Below, piece by piece: positions 25,136-36,118 of a stretch of 64,000 bases of DNA. Origin of the DNA: Hyperoodon ampullatus. Its lineage: Eukaryota; Chordata; Mammalia; Artiodactyla; Ziphiidae. The stretch's first letter is position 1; each line of letters begins with the position of its first letter. The notes under the pieces are model-generated. The model saw only the letters and a list, made by a program, of their open reading frames with translations. It was not told where the DNA came from and did not search any database. The stretch covers positions 6,500,001-6,564,000 of the forward strand of contig OX457075.1 in assembly GCA_949752795.1 (NCBI GenBank), in the 5' to 3' direction. The position numbers and the translations under genes are program-made.

Positions 25136-25600
25136 TATAGATTTACCTTTTTAAACATTTCAAGAGGTTGTTTGTGGGACTCAACAAATGCTTGCCAAAA
25201 GTGGTAAATTCATGGCAAAACTGGCTATCTAACTGGAAGAAAATAAAATTTTACTTCTCTTTTGTGTTATGTAAAAATTAGACTAAGATGTATCACAAAT
25301 TTATTTATAAAAAGTAATAATATTTATTCTCTAAAAAAAATCTGCAGACTAAAATTTAGGGCTGGGAGAGATCTTCATCAAACAGGAAATCCAAAAAACA
25401 AACAAACAAAAAAAATAGGAAATCCAGAAGTAAAAAAAGAAAAGATTAACAAATTTGGCCCTACAAACATAAAAGATTTTATGGAGCAAAAAAAAATTTA
25501 ATATCTATAGCAAAATTATAGACATGGAAAAACGTATTTTTTATATACATAAACAAAGGATTTGATAAGCTCCTACAAATTACAACAAAGCTGTCAAATA
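25136..25600. other. Intron, nothing recognised
   Basis: A-rich sequence with no exon or confident repeat. Open plus frames are short and Lys/Asn-rich as expected from composition. Confidence 0.45.
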
Positions 25601-25840
25601 ACATGAAAAGGCAATTCCAGAAGGACAGATCCAAATGATCAACAAACATATGAAAAGATGCTCAAATCTACTAATCTTTGGAGAAAGCAAATTAAAAAAC
25701 ATTAACATCAATTTATATTCATCAGACTGGCAAAAAATGAAAAGAAACACAGCACATTATTGGCAGAGATGTGGGGAAAAGATTAATCTTACACACGCAA
25801 AAGGAAATATTGATATTATCATGCCAACTTAAAAATATGT
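25601..25840 (+). mobile_element. Ancient L1 distal ORF2 fragment
   Basis: 'CAAACATATGAAAAGATGCT', 'CATCAGACTGGCAAAAAATG' and 'CATTATTGGCAGAGATGTGG' are the conserved landmarks of distal L1 ORF2 in diverged form. Confidence 0.6.
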
Positions 25841-26094
25841 ATATGCAGATTTATTGAAAGACATGATGATCATAATTGCTGGTAAATTTTATATGAATAA
25901 AATTATAAGTATACAGCTATAATTGATTATTAGAAAACTAACATTTAAAAATAATGCAGAAAATTCAGAAGGATAAAATATTTTAACCCACTTTACCAAG
26001 GCTTTGATCAAAACTCATAGATATAACAACAAAAATATAAACAAAACAACAAAGATATAAACTTCACAAGATAATCCCATCTCTTTATGTAATG

Positions 26095-26235
26095 ATTAAG
26101 ATTATGGGCTCTGGAGTTACAAACTGTGGATTCAAAACCTATACACACCATCAAGAGTCCTTAGTTGGTTTAACTTCCTGAAATAGCAATCTCCTCAATA
26201 GTAAATGTTGATAAGCACAGAAATAAATTTTAGCA
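26095..26235 (+). repeat. MIR SINE, 5' part
   Basis: 'TATGGGCTCTGGAGTTACAA', 'GTGGATTCAAAACC', 'GGTTTAACTTCCTGAAATAG' and 'CTCAATAGTAAATGTTGATA' follow the 5' half of MIR. 25841-26094 holds nothing recognised. Confidence 0.65.
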
Positions 26236-26398
26236 ATCTTCTTTTATTGTCTGACAACCAGAAAGAGAGCATGAAGTCTGAATGACAGTGCATGATAATC
26301 AAAGTATGAACAGTCAGAAATGAACAACAATTCCCTAATTTAAGCTACATCAATATCACAATCTTTGATTTCTAAGAAGACTGAAACATTATACTTAC

Positions 26399-26565
26399 AT
26401 GAACAGATATGCAATATCATGAGGTCTCAGGGTAAGATAAGACTTTTTCCATTCTAAAAATGTATACAATAATTCATGTGCCTCACCAACAGTAGAGATC
26501 TTATTTTTATCTGACCACAATTCCAAAGATGACAGCACAACAGTAATTTTAAATGGGGCAAACAT
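26399..26565 (-). CDS. ADAM32: ADAM32-like exon (metalloprotease-like domain)
   Basis: A 167-nt exon with acceptor CTGTTTTTAG and donor GTAAGT. It encodes 55 residues plus two bases of a split Ile codon: [20 protein letters not shown], then [20 protein letters not shown] and [10 protein letters not shown]. The ILSSLELW and WK..YL..RPHD pattern is a hallmark of reproductive ADAM protease-like domains. The exon opens with ATG by chance; it is internal. Confidence 0.92.
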
Positions 26566-26691
26566 CTAAAAACAGAAGAGATAAATACATGAAAAAATTA
26601 ATTTTTGGTTTTTTATAATAACCAAGAAATTAATTCAATGTTTTGACAAATCCACCCTCAATTTATATGGATAACTTTATTCAGAAATGCC

Positions 26692-26911
26692 CCATCAGCT
26701 GCGGAGCAACTCAGTCCATGCGCCACAACTACTGAAGCCTGTGCACCTAGAGCCCGTGCTCCGCAACAAGAGAAGCCACTGCAATGAGAAGCCTGCGCAC
26801 CACAGCGAAGAGTAGCCCCCACTCACCACAACTAGAGAAAGCCCGCGCACAGCAACAAAGACCCAATGCAGCCAAAAGTAAAAAAATAAATAAAATAAAT
26901 TTTTTTAAAAA
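26692..26911 (+). mobile_element. CHR-type SINE, long form, 5'-truncated
   Basis: Body of the long form (AACTACTGAAGCCTGTGCAC, GCAATGAGAAGCCTGCGCAC, AGCAACAAAGACCCAATGCA) without the tRNA-like head. A 9-bp duplication, AGAAATGCC, lies at 26683-26691 and 26912-26920. The element sits in the 431-bp intron between two ADAM exons and fills half of it. Confidence 0.85.
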
Positions 26912-26996
26912 AGAAATGCCATGTCAAGTCAATGCAAATTATAATTTCAAAACTAGTATGCATCTTCCTAACTAGTATGAAAAGGAAAATACTTAC

Positions 26997-27068
26997 TGAA
27001 TTTACAAGGCCAATAATTTCGATGACTTTATTTGTTATTATCATGCTATCAGAGCCCAGGTAATCATA
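26997..27068 (-). CDS. ADAM32: ADAM32-like exon (metalloprotease-like domain start)
   Basis: A 72-nt exon, phase 0 at both ends, acceptor TCTGTTTTTCAG and donor GTAAGT. Its 24 residues read YDYLGSDSMIITNKVIEIIG then LVNS. It matches the ADAM helix after the first strand of the protease domain and joins exactly to MFAPFK in the next exon. Confidence 0.92.
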
Positions 27069-27199
27069 CTGAAAAACAGAATTAATTTAAAATTTAAATA
27101 TCATTTGTTATGTAATATGTTTGAGATTTACTCTCCATCTACTCTCTCAGGTTGAGGCTGCTTTGGGGTTAGAACACTTCAAAATAAGACAGTAACAAT
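27069..27199. other. Intron, nothing recognised
   Basis: Short unassigned sequence upstream, in gene sense, of the preceding exon's acceptor. Confidence 0.4.
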
Positions 27200-27800
27200 T
27201 AAAATAGGAATATAAGTTGGATCACTCACACATGCTAGTAGGTATAGCCACTCTGAAAAACAAATAACGGACCTAGAAATTGCACTCCTGGGCATTTATC
27301 CTAAAGAAGTAAAAACTGATGCTCAGAAAAACCCATACATGAGTGGAAACAACTCCTATGTCCTCCAGTGGTTAAAAGGTTAAACAAACTGTGGTACATT
27401 CATAACATGGAATACGATTCAGTAATAAAAAGTAACTGAACTGTTGATATAAGAAACAGCCTGGGTAAACCTCATGAAAATTATGCTAAATATAAACAAA
27501 TCTCAAAAGGATACATACTATATGATAACATTTATGCAATATTCCTGAAATCACAGATGGAGAATAGATGAGTGATTACCAGAGGTCAAGAAGTAAGGAA
27601 GTGGGGAGAGATGTGTGTGACTCCAAAGGGATAACACAGAGTCTTGTGATGGTACTGTTCAGTGTATTGGTCGTGGTGGTGGTAGTTATGAACGGCTACA
27701 TACGTGATACTACCACCCAAAACCACACACACACAAATGAGTGTATATATAATGGCTGAAATCTGAATTAGCTCTGAAGAATGTGTCAATGTTAAATTCC
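27200..27800 (+). mobile_element. Ancient L1M distal ORF2/3' UTR
   Basis: 'AGCCACTCTGAAAAACAAAT', 'CCTGGGCATTTATCCTAAAG', 'TGGAATACGATTCAGTAATA' and 'GTGATTACCAGAGGTCAAGA' are the ordered landmarks of old L1 3' ends. Confidence 0.7.
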
Positions 27801-27959
27801 TTATCTATAAAAAAACTCTCTAAAGTACATTATCCCTTGGATATTACACAGGACCCTCAAGTTAAACATATCCAAAACTACACTCATTATCCTCCCTCAA
27901 AAATATGCTCCCACTTAGATTTCCACTTCTTTAGTGAATGCTATTATCATTTATGACCT

Positions 27960-28095
27960 CCCACATTCATTATACTATATGTTCTGTGACAGCAAAACTT
28001 TTTCTGTTTTGTTCACTGCTCTATCCTCAATAAATAGAACAGTAACTGGCATCTAGGTGATGCTTAATATATTAAATGAATGAATAAATCAAATC
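27960..28095 (+). repeat. L2-like 3' end
   Basis: 'GTTCACTGCTCTATCCTCAA', 'GTAACTGGCATCTAGGTGAT' and 'ATATTAAATGAATGAATAAA' resemble the LINE2/MIR-type 3' end. Confidence 0.5.
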
Positions 28096-28189
28096 AATTT
28101 ACAAGTTCTTCTAACTCACCCTCATTAGTAACATTTAAAATCGTCCTTTCCTGTCTATTCCTAACACTATTAATTTGTAAAACTTCACC

Positions 28190-28900
28190 TTGATTACTGG
28201 AATAGTCTCTTAAATGCTTTATCTTACTCCAATTTTTACACCAGCATTCCTGTCCCTATGCTATTGCAGAAATGATTCTAAATGTAAATATGAACACATC
28301 ATTACCCTGCTTAAAATCTTTCATTGACTCTCTGTCACCTTTAGGATAAAATCCAAATATCATGTCAATTCTTCAATTCATCTCTTTCCCTTTCCCTTCT
28401 TCAACACTGTATATTAATTATACTAAACTTCTTGCAATTATCTGAAAAGAACAATCTCTCATATTTATGCACCCTTGCAAAGAAAAGTTTCTCAATGAGT
28501 CTTCCCTGGCCCCATCCTCACCCCATTACCCAAACCAACCAAACCAGAACCCAGCCTCCAACCATCTCCTTTACCAGGTTCTCACACTCCAATTCCCCTG
28601 CCCTAATCATCCAAGGGCAAGGTACCAAAAAAATGTGAAACAACCTCTATTCTCCAGAACCCACTGCAATTTTTCAAGTTAGCCAATGCTAAACCTGTTT
28701 TGCTGTTCCTTCCCACAGAAATCACAATAAAGCCTCCTGCCATGATTTCCTATTGCTCCCTCTGTCTCCTGACCTACTCTGATGCTTCTCCATGTGGCAT
28801 GATGTGGTATGCCCTTTCCTCCTGGGAACTGTGAATAACAAACTAACTTTCCAATAGTAATCATCTCCTGATCTGTTGGCATCAGCATACCTGAATAATA
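28190..28900 (+). repeat. L2-like remnant
   Basis: 'TGATTACTGGAATAGTCTCT', 'ACATCATTACCCTGCTTAAA' and 'TTTAGGATAAAATCCAAATA' resemble the distal ORF of LINE2, in which these words follow each other. Plus strand and highly diverged. Confidence 0.5.
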
Positions 28901-30243
28901 ATAAAACCTACATGTTAAAACACCTACTTACATGCTCTTACAATACCTCAGGTTACAGCTGTGTGTCTCCATGTCTTTCTCTATTAATGCACTGTGTTTT
29001 CATAGTACCATAAACTTCCCTCAATCTGGCACTGAATTCACTAGGCTACAACTGTGGATTTAAAATTTGTGAAGTGATTGAAGACATCACTATTCTTCTT
29101 TATATGCCCAATATCTAGTAACACAGATGTCATACTGGCTCAATGTTTGTTTTATTAAAGAATACATAAACATAAATATTTGTAAGAACATAAAAAAGAG
29201 ATGTTTAATGAGCATTATATGGCTGACAAACCTGGCAATTTGGACAAGAAGCTTTTAAAACAACTCTCAAAATTTGTAACGTAATCCTGAAACAAAATAA
29301 TTTTCATAAACCAAAATATTCCCTGGAAATTTAGTCATCTTTACTAGAAATATCTCAACTTTCTCTTAAATGTTCCCTTTGCCCTTTTCCCTAATACTCT
29401 AAAAAGTCAAGTATTTTAATATCCTTCTCCAAATCTCTCCTGTCTCTGACCCTCAACTCTGGCTTCCTGACAAGCTCTACAATCCTATGAATAGAAAGGG
29501 AAATTCACATTCTCTGTAGTATTCCATAGATGTGACAATCAAATACTTATCTTCAAAACAAAACCTGGAAAGTATATTTTATCCCTGTTTTCTGAAATCT
29601 TTGAAATATAGGAGAAATAAAACCACACCCAATTGAGTACAAACTGAGTTATCACCTCAAGGGTCTGAAGTTCAGAGATCCTCAAATTGTTTATGGGAAT
29701 AAGGAATCTAGAGATGCCTTTAGACTAGACTCAATCAGACTTGAGTCAATAGACTCAAACAGTTGCACCATTAAAAACCACTAAGAAAAATCTTGACATT
29801 TTAACGTAAGCAGTTATCATAAATAGTTATACTATCATCATTGCTGTGCCAATAAATATCTTATAGGGCAAAAGATTCTCTAGACTACATGCTGCTCTTC
29901 AAGTACCCTAAAACAAGAATTAAAGCTTAGAGAATTTCACTTAAAAAAAATCACCATTAAAATTTTTTGTGGATTGAGAGAGGCCCTAAATATGTGAAGT
30001 ACCAGCAAACAAAAAAAAATCATTTTGTTATGCAGGTTTGTTATGTAAAGATTTCAAATAAAACATTTCTGATAGAACTAATGTAATTTTGAATATTTGA
30101 TTCTTCAAATAGAAGACATCTTCACTGTTCTCTGGGAGCGACATGGAAGTAAGAAGATTGGAATCTTTAAGTTCCTTTCTAGTTAGGGATAATCATACAT
30201 TCATATCAAATATTCAAAAACAAGGAAAAAGCAAAATACATAC
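28901..30243. other. Intron, nothing recognised
   Basis: No exon or clear repeat, on either strand. An ordinary AT-rich intron downstream, in gene sense, of the 30244 exon. Confidence 0.45.
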
Positions 30244-30312
30244 CAAAGCTTTGTCCACCACAATATTCATTTCTAGATAAAGAGGAATTAAATCTGGAAC
30301 AGCTGATTCTGG
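30244..30312 (-). CDS. ADAM32: ADAM32-like exon (prodomain/metalloprotease boundary)
   Basis: A 69-nt exon, phase 0 at both ends, with a strong pyrimidine-rich acceptor (TTCTTTTTTTCTAG) and donor GTATGT. Its 23 residues PESAVPDLIPLYLEMNIVVD-KAL contain the first strand of the protease-like domain (YLEM.IVVDK), present in all ADAMs. Preceded in the protein by the SEK end of the 43357 exon. Confidence 0.92.
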
Positions 30313-30379
30313 CTAGAAAAAAAGAATAGCAGTATTTAAAAACTTAAAAACTTTCACAAATTGTTTATTCTGAACTTTT

Positions 30380-30530
30380 AAAATATTTTTCCACCTTTAC
30401 TGAGTCATAGGTGAAATATATATATATACTTAAGCTATAAGACTTAATGTTTTGATATACATATACAATGTGAAATAACTGCCACAATCAAGCTAATTAA
30501 CATCCACTCTCACATAGTTACCATTTTTTT
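30380..30530 (-). mobile_element. Old L1 3' UTR, inverted
   Basis: 'TTTACTGAGTCATAGGTGAA' to 'CAAGCTAATTAACATCCACT' resembles the reversed L1 3' UTR seen at 16740-16880. Confidence 0.55.
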
Positions 30531-30534
30531 TTCT

Positions 30535-30558
30535 TGTGTGTGTGTGTGTGTGTGTGTA
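30535..30558. repeat. (TG)n microsatellite
   Basis: A pure TG run of about 24 bp at the junction between two L1 fragments. Confidence 0.95.
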
Positions 30559-31474
30559 CTCCATAACAGTTTTTTATGGAGTAGTTAGGGTGTTCTATAT
30601 ATAATATCATGTCATCTGCAAATACTGACAGTTTTACTTCTTCCTTTCCAATGTGAATGCATGTCATTTCGTTTTCTTCCCCAATTACTGTGGTGAGAAC
30701 TTCCAATTCTATGTTGAATAAAAGTGGCGAAAGTAGGCATCCTTGACATGTTCCTGATCTTAGAGGAAATGCTTTCAGCTTTTCACCACTGAGTATAATG
30801 TTAGCTGTTGGCATGTCATATATGGTCTTTATTATGTTGAAGTATGTTCCCTCTACATCCACTTGGTTGAGAGTTTTTATTATACATGGATGTTGAATTT
30901 TTTCAAATGCTTTTTCTGCATCTATTTAGATGATCATGATTTTTATCCTTCATTTTGTTAATGTGGTATATCACATTAATTGATTTGCTGATGTTGAACC
31001 ATTTTTTCATCCTTGCAATAAACCCCACTTCAGCATAGTGTATGATCCTTTTAATGTTTTTTTTTCTTTTAATGTTGAATTTGGTTTGCTATTACCTTTT
31101 TAAAGATTTTTACATCTATGTTCATCAGGGATATTGGCTTTTCTTTTCTTTTTTTTTTTGTGGTATCTTTGTCTGGGGTTTGGTATCAGGGTATGCTGGC
31201 CTTGTAAAATGAATTTGGAAGTGTTCCCCCTTCATCTATTCTTTGGAAAAGGAGTTTGAGGATTGGTATTAATTATTCTTTAAATGTTTGGTACAATTCA
31301 CCAGTGAACTGTATAAGTCTGGTCTTGGACTTCTGTTTGTTAGCATATTTTTGACTACTGATTAAATCCCCTTACCAGTAATTGGTCTATTCAGATTATC
31401 TATTTCACCATAATTCAGTCTTGGTAGGTTAAGTGTTTCTAGAATTTTATCCATTTCTTCTGGGTTGCCTAATT

Positions 31475-31745
31475 GTTTTAAATTGAAGTATAGTTGATTG
31501 ACAATGTTGTGTTACTTTTAGGTGTACAGCAAAGTGATTCATATATATATATATATATATCATATATATATATTTAATATATATAACATATATATGTATT
31601 CTTTTCCAGATTCTTTTCCCTTATAGGTTATTACAAAATATTGAGTATAGTTCCCTGTGCTATATAGTAGGTTCTTGTTGGTTATCTATTTCATATATTG
31701 TTGTATATATATGTTAATCCCAAACTCCCAAGTTTTCCCCTCCCC
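31475..31745 (-). mobile_element. Short L1 3' end inserted in an L1
   Basis: 'TTGAAGTATAGTTGATTGAC', 'GGTGTACAGCAAAGTGATTC', an (AT)n run at about 31541-31590, 'AGTTCCCTGTGCTATATAGT' and 'GTTAATCCCAAACTCCCAAG' are the reverse of a severely 5'-truncated L1. A fuller copy of the same end lies at 45704-46239. Confidence 0.75.
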
Positions 31746-32874
31746 AGGTTGCCTAATTTGTTAACATATAATTCTTCCTAGTAGTCTATATTTCTGTGGG
31801 ATCATTTGTAACATCTCTTTCATTTTTTATTTTATGATTTCTCTTTTTCTCTTGGTGAGTCTAGCTAAAGGTTTGTCAATTTTATCTTTTCAAAGAACCA
31901 GCTCTCAGCTTCACTGACCTTCTCTGTTGTCCTTTTGAAATCTGTTTCATTTATTTCTGCCCTACATTTGTTATGTCCTCCCTTCTACTAATCCTGGGTT
32001 TCATTTGTTCTTTTTCTAGTTCCTTGAGGTATAAAGTTAGGTTATTAGTGACTTTTCTTGTTTCTTGAGGTAGGCCATTTATCGCTAAGAACTTCCATTG
32101 CAGAACTGCTTTCGCTACATCCCACAAATTTTTGGTATATGCTATTTCCATTTTCTTTTGTCTCAAGGTATTTTTTTAAATTTCTCCTTTGATTTTTCTT
32201 TGGCCCATTTGTTGTTCAGTAGCATACTGATTAAACTCCACATATCTGTGAATTATTCAGATTTCTTCATGTAAATAATTTCCAGTTTCATACCATTGTG
32301 GTCAATAAAGATGCTTCATATGTTATCAATCCTCTTAAATTTATTAAGACTGTTTTGTGGCCTAACATGATCTCTCGTGGAAAATGTTCCATGTGAACTT
32401 CAGAAGAATGTGTATTCTGTTGCTTTTACATGGAGTATTCTGTATATATCTGTTAAGTCCATCATTCCAATGTGCGATTTAAGGCCGATGTTTCCTTATT
32501 GATTTTCTGTCTGGATGATCTATCCATTGATGTAAGTGGGATATTAAAATTCTTATTATTATATTGCTGTCTGTTTCTCCTTTTAGGTCAGTTAATATTT
32601 GCTTTATATATTTAGGTTATCCTATGTTGGGTACATAAATACTTACAAATGTTATATCTTCTTGTTAAATTGACCCCTATATCATTATGTAACACCCATC
32701 CTTGTCTCTTATTACAATCTTTTTTTTTATACCTATTTTGTCTGATATAATTATAGCTACTCCAGCTTTCTTTTGGTTTCCATTAACTTGGAAATCTTTT
32801 TCCATCACTTCATTCTCAGTCTCTGTGTGTCCTTACATCAAAAGTCTCTTGTAGGCAGCATATAGATGGGTCTT

Positions 32875-33087
32875 TTTTTTTTTTTTTTTTTTTGCGGTAT
32901 GCGGGCCTCTCACTGTTGTGGTCTCTCCTGTTGCGGAGCACAGGCTCTGGACGCGCAGGCTCAGTGGCCATGGCTCATGGGCCTAGCCGCTCTGTGACAT
33001 GTGGGATCTTCCTGGACCAGGGCACGAACCCATGTCCCCTGCATCGGCAGGCAGACTCTCAACCACTGCACCACCAGGGAAGCCCTG
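32875..33087 (-). mobile_element. CHR-type SINE, short form
   Basis: Reverse orientation with a long T-run at 32873-32893. The minus strand starts GGGCTTCCCTGGTGGTGCAG. A short duplication, GGGTCTT, lies at 32868-32874 and 33088-33094. The copy is in gene sense. Confidence 0.93.
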
Positions 33088-33654
33088 GGGTCTTGTTTTC
33101 TTAATCCATATAGCCACTCTATGTCTTTTGATTGGAGAACTCAGTCAATTTACATTTAAAGTAATTACTGATAGGTAGAGAAATGAGAGAACTCAAATAA
33201 AATTTAAAGTAATTATTGCCATTTTATTAATTGTTTACTGGCTGTTTGTTTCTTCTTCTCTTGCTCTCTTCTTTTGTGGTTTGATGACTTTCTTTAGTAA
33301 TATATTACTTTATTTTTATTATTTGTGTATCTACTATAGGTATTTGCTATTTGTAAGCCATGAAGCTTACAAATAACAACTTATATATGTCTATTGTAAG
33401 TTGACAACAACTTAAGTTTTTTGAAAAAACTCAACATTTTTACTCCCTGCTACATTTTATGTTTTTTATGTCATATTTTATCTCTTTTTATCTTGTGTAT
33501 CCCTTAACTAATTATTGTAACCATAGTTATTATTATTTTTACTACTTTCATCTTTTAACCTTCATAGTAGCTTTGTAACTGATTAATCCACTCCCTTTGC
33601 TATATATTTACCTCTCTGGTGAGAGTTATTATTTCATGTTTTCTTGGAAAAATT

Positions 33655-36118
33655 TAATGTGAGTTCCAGTTCAAGATGGCAAAATATGAAGATCCTGAAA
33701 TCAACTCCTCCCAAAGACCTACTGAGTCTACAGCTACATACAGAACAATTTCCTCTTTTAAAAAACCTAAAGTCTGGCTGAGTGGTAACTATACATCAGG
33801 CAAATGAGAAGAAAAGCATAGTGAATCAGGTAGGATGCACTAAGACACATTCTTACCGTAAATGCCACCCTCAGTGCTATGACCCACAACCTGGAGAAAA
33901 TTCTAAACCTAGAGCTTCTGTCTGAGGAGTGAAGGGTTTGAACCTCACACTGGGCACCACAACTTTTAGGACCTGCACCTGAGAGACAAGCCCCAAAACA
34001 TGGAACTTTGGAAACCAATGGGGCTTGAGTCCCCAGACTCACAAGATTGTGTCAGTCTGGGAACCAGGTCACCAAGGGCCCAGGCACTTGGACTTACCTT
34101 CTGTAGGGCCCAGCTCAGAGGGAGCTAGTCATGCCCAGACTTAAAGTAAAGGAAATTCCCTTGCTTATATTAAGGTGTCAGCCTGAGAGGCAGGCATCTA
34201 ATTAGCACACACATCCAGTGATGAAGACTTGCAGGTACCATCTTCGTGCTTTCCCTTTTCCATACTCCAGAGCACTGTATCTCCCAGAAGAGAGTTTTTA
34301 CATGCATCCAGTGCACCGATCTTTGCAGTTGACTCCCTGGGGACATTACTTGACTGCCTGACTCTGGAAGCCAAAGGAGCTTGCATTCCTAATCCCATGG
34401 GATTGTAATAATCATAAAGGAGCTCATACCCCTGTTAGGCACTCCAATTTTTGTGGCACCTACCCAGGAATACCTCTACATCACCTGGCTCTGGCAGCCA
34501 GTGGGGCTTATACTTGTGGGTCCCATAGGACAGTAGCTAACAGAGAAAAAGTTCTTAAACAGCTACCAGGCCCCAGCCAGCAAGAGGCAAAAGACCCAAG
34601 ACCTCAGTCTTTCTGTTACCGAGGCCTATTAGCTAATCATCATGGCTGCAGCCTGAGAGGCAGACTTCTAATTAAACACTCATCTATGGGCTAAGTGTCA
34701 TGATTTCCAGACGCCTCAGAGGGTGAGTGCTATCTTCAAGAACTCCCTCTGCTACCCTCCAGAGATCCAGTTTCTCCTGCAAGGGAATTTTACATGCAAT
34801 TGATGCCCTAGTTTTTAAAACTAGTGCCCCAGCTTTTGCAGCTACCACCTAGGGAATGCTCCTTCAATGCCTGGCTCTGGTGGCTAGGGGACTTGCATTT
34901 CTGAGACCCACAGGACTGTAGCAATTGAAGAGATGGTTCTTGGCAAGCTGCCAGTTGCACAGCACAGTCGAGAAAACAGACTGAGGTACTCTGCAATCTT
35001 TCTGTGAGGGAGGTCACTTTGCTTGTTCTGGAGCTTCAACCTCAGTGGAAGGCTTCAGGTTTAGCACACATCCAGTGAACTACAGAGCTTCCCTCAAGGA
35101 ATGTAGTCTATGGACACCATCTTGGTACACTCCCTCTGCCTTGCTTCAGTTCTCCAACAGCTCCCAGGAAAGAGTTTATACATTCATCTGGAGCCTCAGT
35201 TTTTGTGACTGCTATGGTGGGGACAATGCTGGATACCCTGGAGAGCAGGGCATACACTTACAATCCCACAGGACTATATATATTTGCCTACTTTTAAAAG
35301 CTGCTGCCTGAAGATCTGGTTTCCAAACAGCTAGAATCTAAGTACTAAGAACCTCCCCTTCAGGACACTGGCACGTCTTGCCACATTCTCAACTACTGGG
35401 AGCTATTAAAAATATAATATGCTACTTGGATAAGCACAAAGCTTTGTCATCTTTGAGAGATGTTCCATCTACCATATAAAAACCAACACAGAAAGTCAAC
35501 CAAAATGAAGAAACAGAGGAATACGTTCCAACTGGAAGAAAAAGATAAAACTTCATAAAAAAAACTTAATGAAATGGAGACATGTAATTTACCTGATAAA
35601 GAGTTTAAAGTAATGGTCATAAAGATGCTCACTGAACTGGAGAGAAGAGTGAATGAACACAGTGAGGAGAATGTCAACACAGAAAGAGAAAATATAAGAA
35701 AGTACCAAAGAGAAGTCAGAGAACTGAACAATATAATAACAACTGAAAAATACACTAGAGAGGTTCAATGTTGGAGTAGATGAAGCAGAAGAAAAAAAAT
35801 CAGTCAACTCAAAGACAATGTGGTGGAACCCACCCTATCAGAGAAACAAAAAGAAAAAAAGAATTTAAAATAGGAAAGAAATAGGAAAGATAGCATAAGG
35901 GGTTATGGAACAACAACAAACTAACAAACATCTGCATTTACAGAAGTCCCAGAAGGAGAAGAGAATGGGGCAGAAATTTTGTTTGAAAACACAATGGCTG
36001 AAAACTTCCCTAACGTGTAAGGAAACAGACATTCAGCCCCAGGAAGCCCAGAATCTTTCAAATAAGAACGCAAAGAGACCCACACCAAAACACATTATAA
36101 TTTAAATGTCAAAAGTTA
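33655..36118 (+). mobile_element. L1 5' UTR and ORF1 fragment
   Basis: Starts 'GTTCCAGTTCAAGATGGCAA', followed by about 1.8 kb of 5' UTR-like sequence with imperfect internal repeats (blocks mentioning 'GGGGCTTGAGTCCCCAGACT' and similar at 34020, 34380, 34505 and 34890). An ORF1-like coiled-coil frame follows (35574-35783, PDKEFKVMVIKMLTELERRV). It stops at about 36118, where the next L1 begins; no ORF2 follows. Confidence 0.7.

Larger units (their letters stand above)
30559..33650 (-). mobile_element. Older L1 ORF2, inverted, with L1 3' UTR and SINE inserted
   Basis: Minus-strand RT is open at 30518-30862 ([36 protein letters not shown]). The linker, endonuclease and inter-ORF region follow up to about 33300-33650 in broken frames. 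Inserted pieces are a reversed L1 3' end at about 31475-31745 and a SINE at 32875. Confidence 0.82.
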
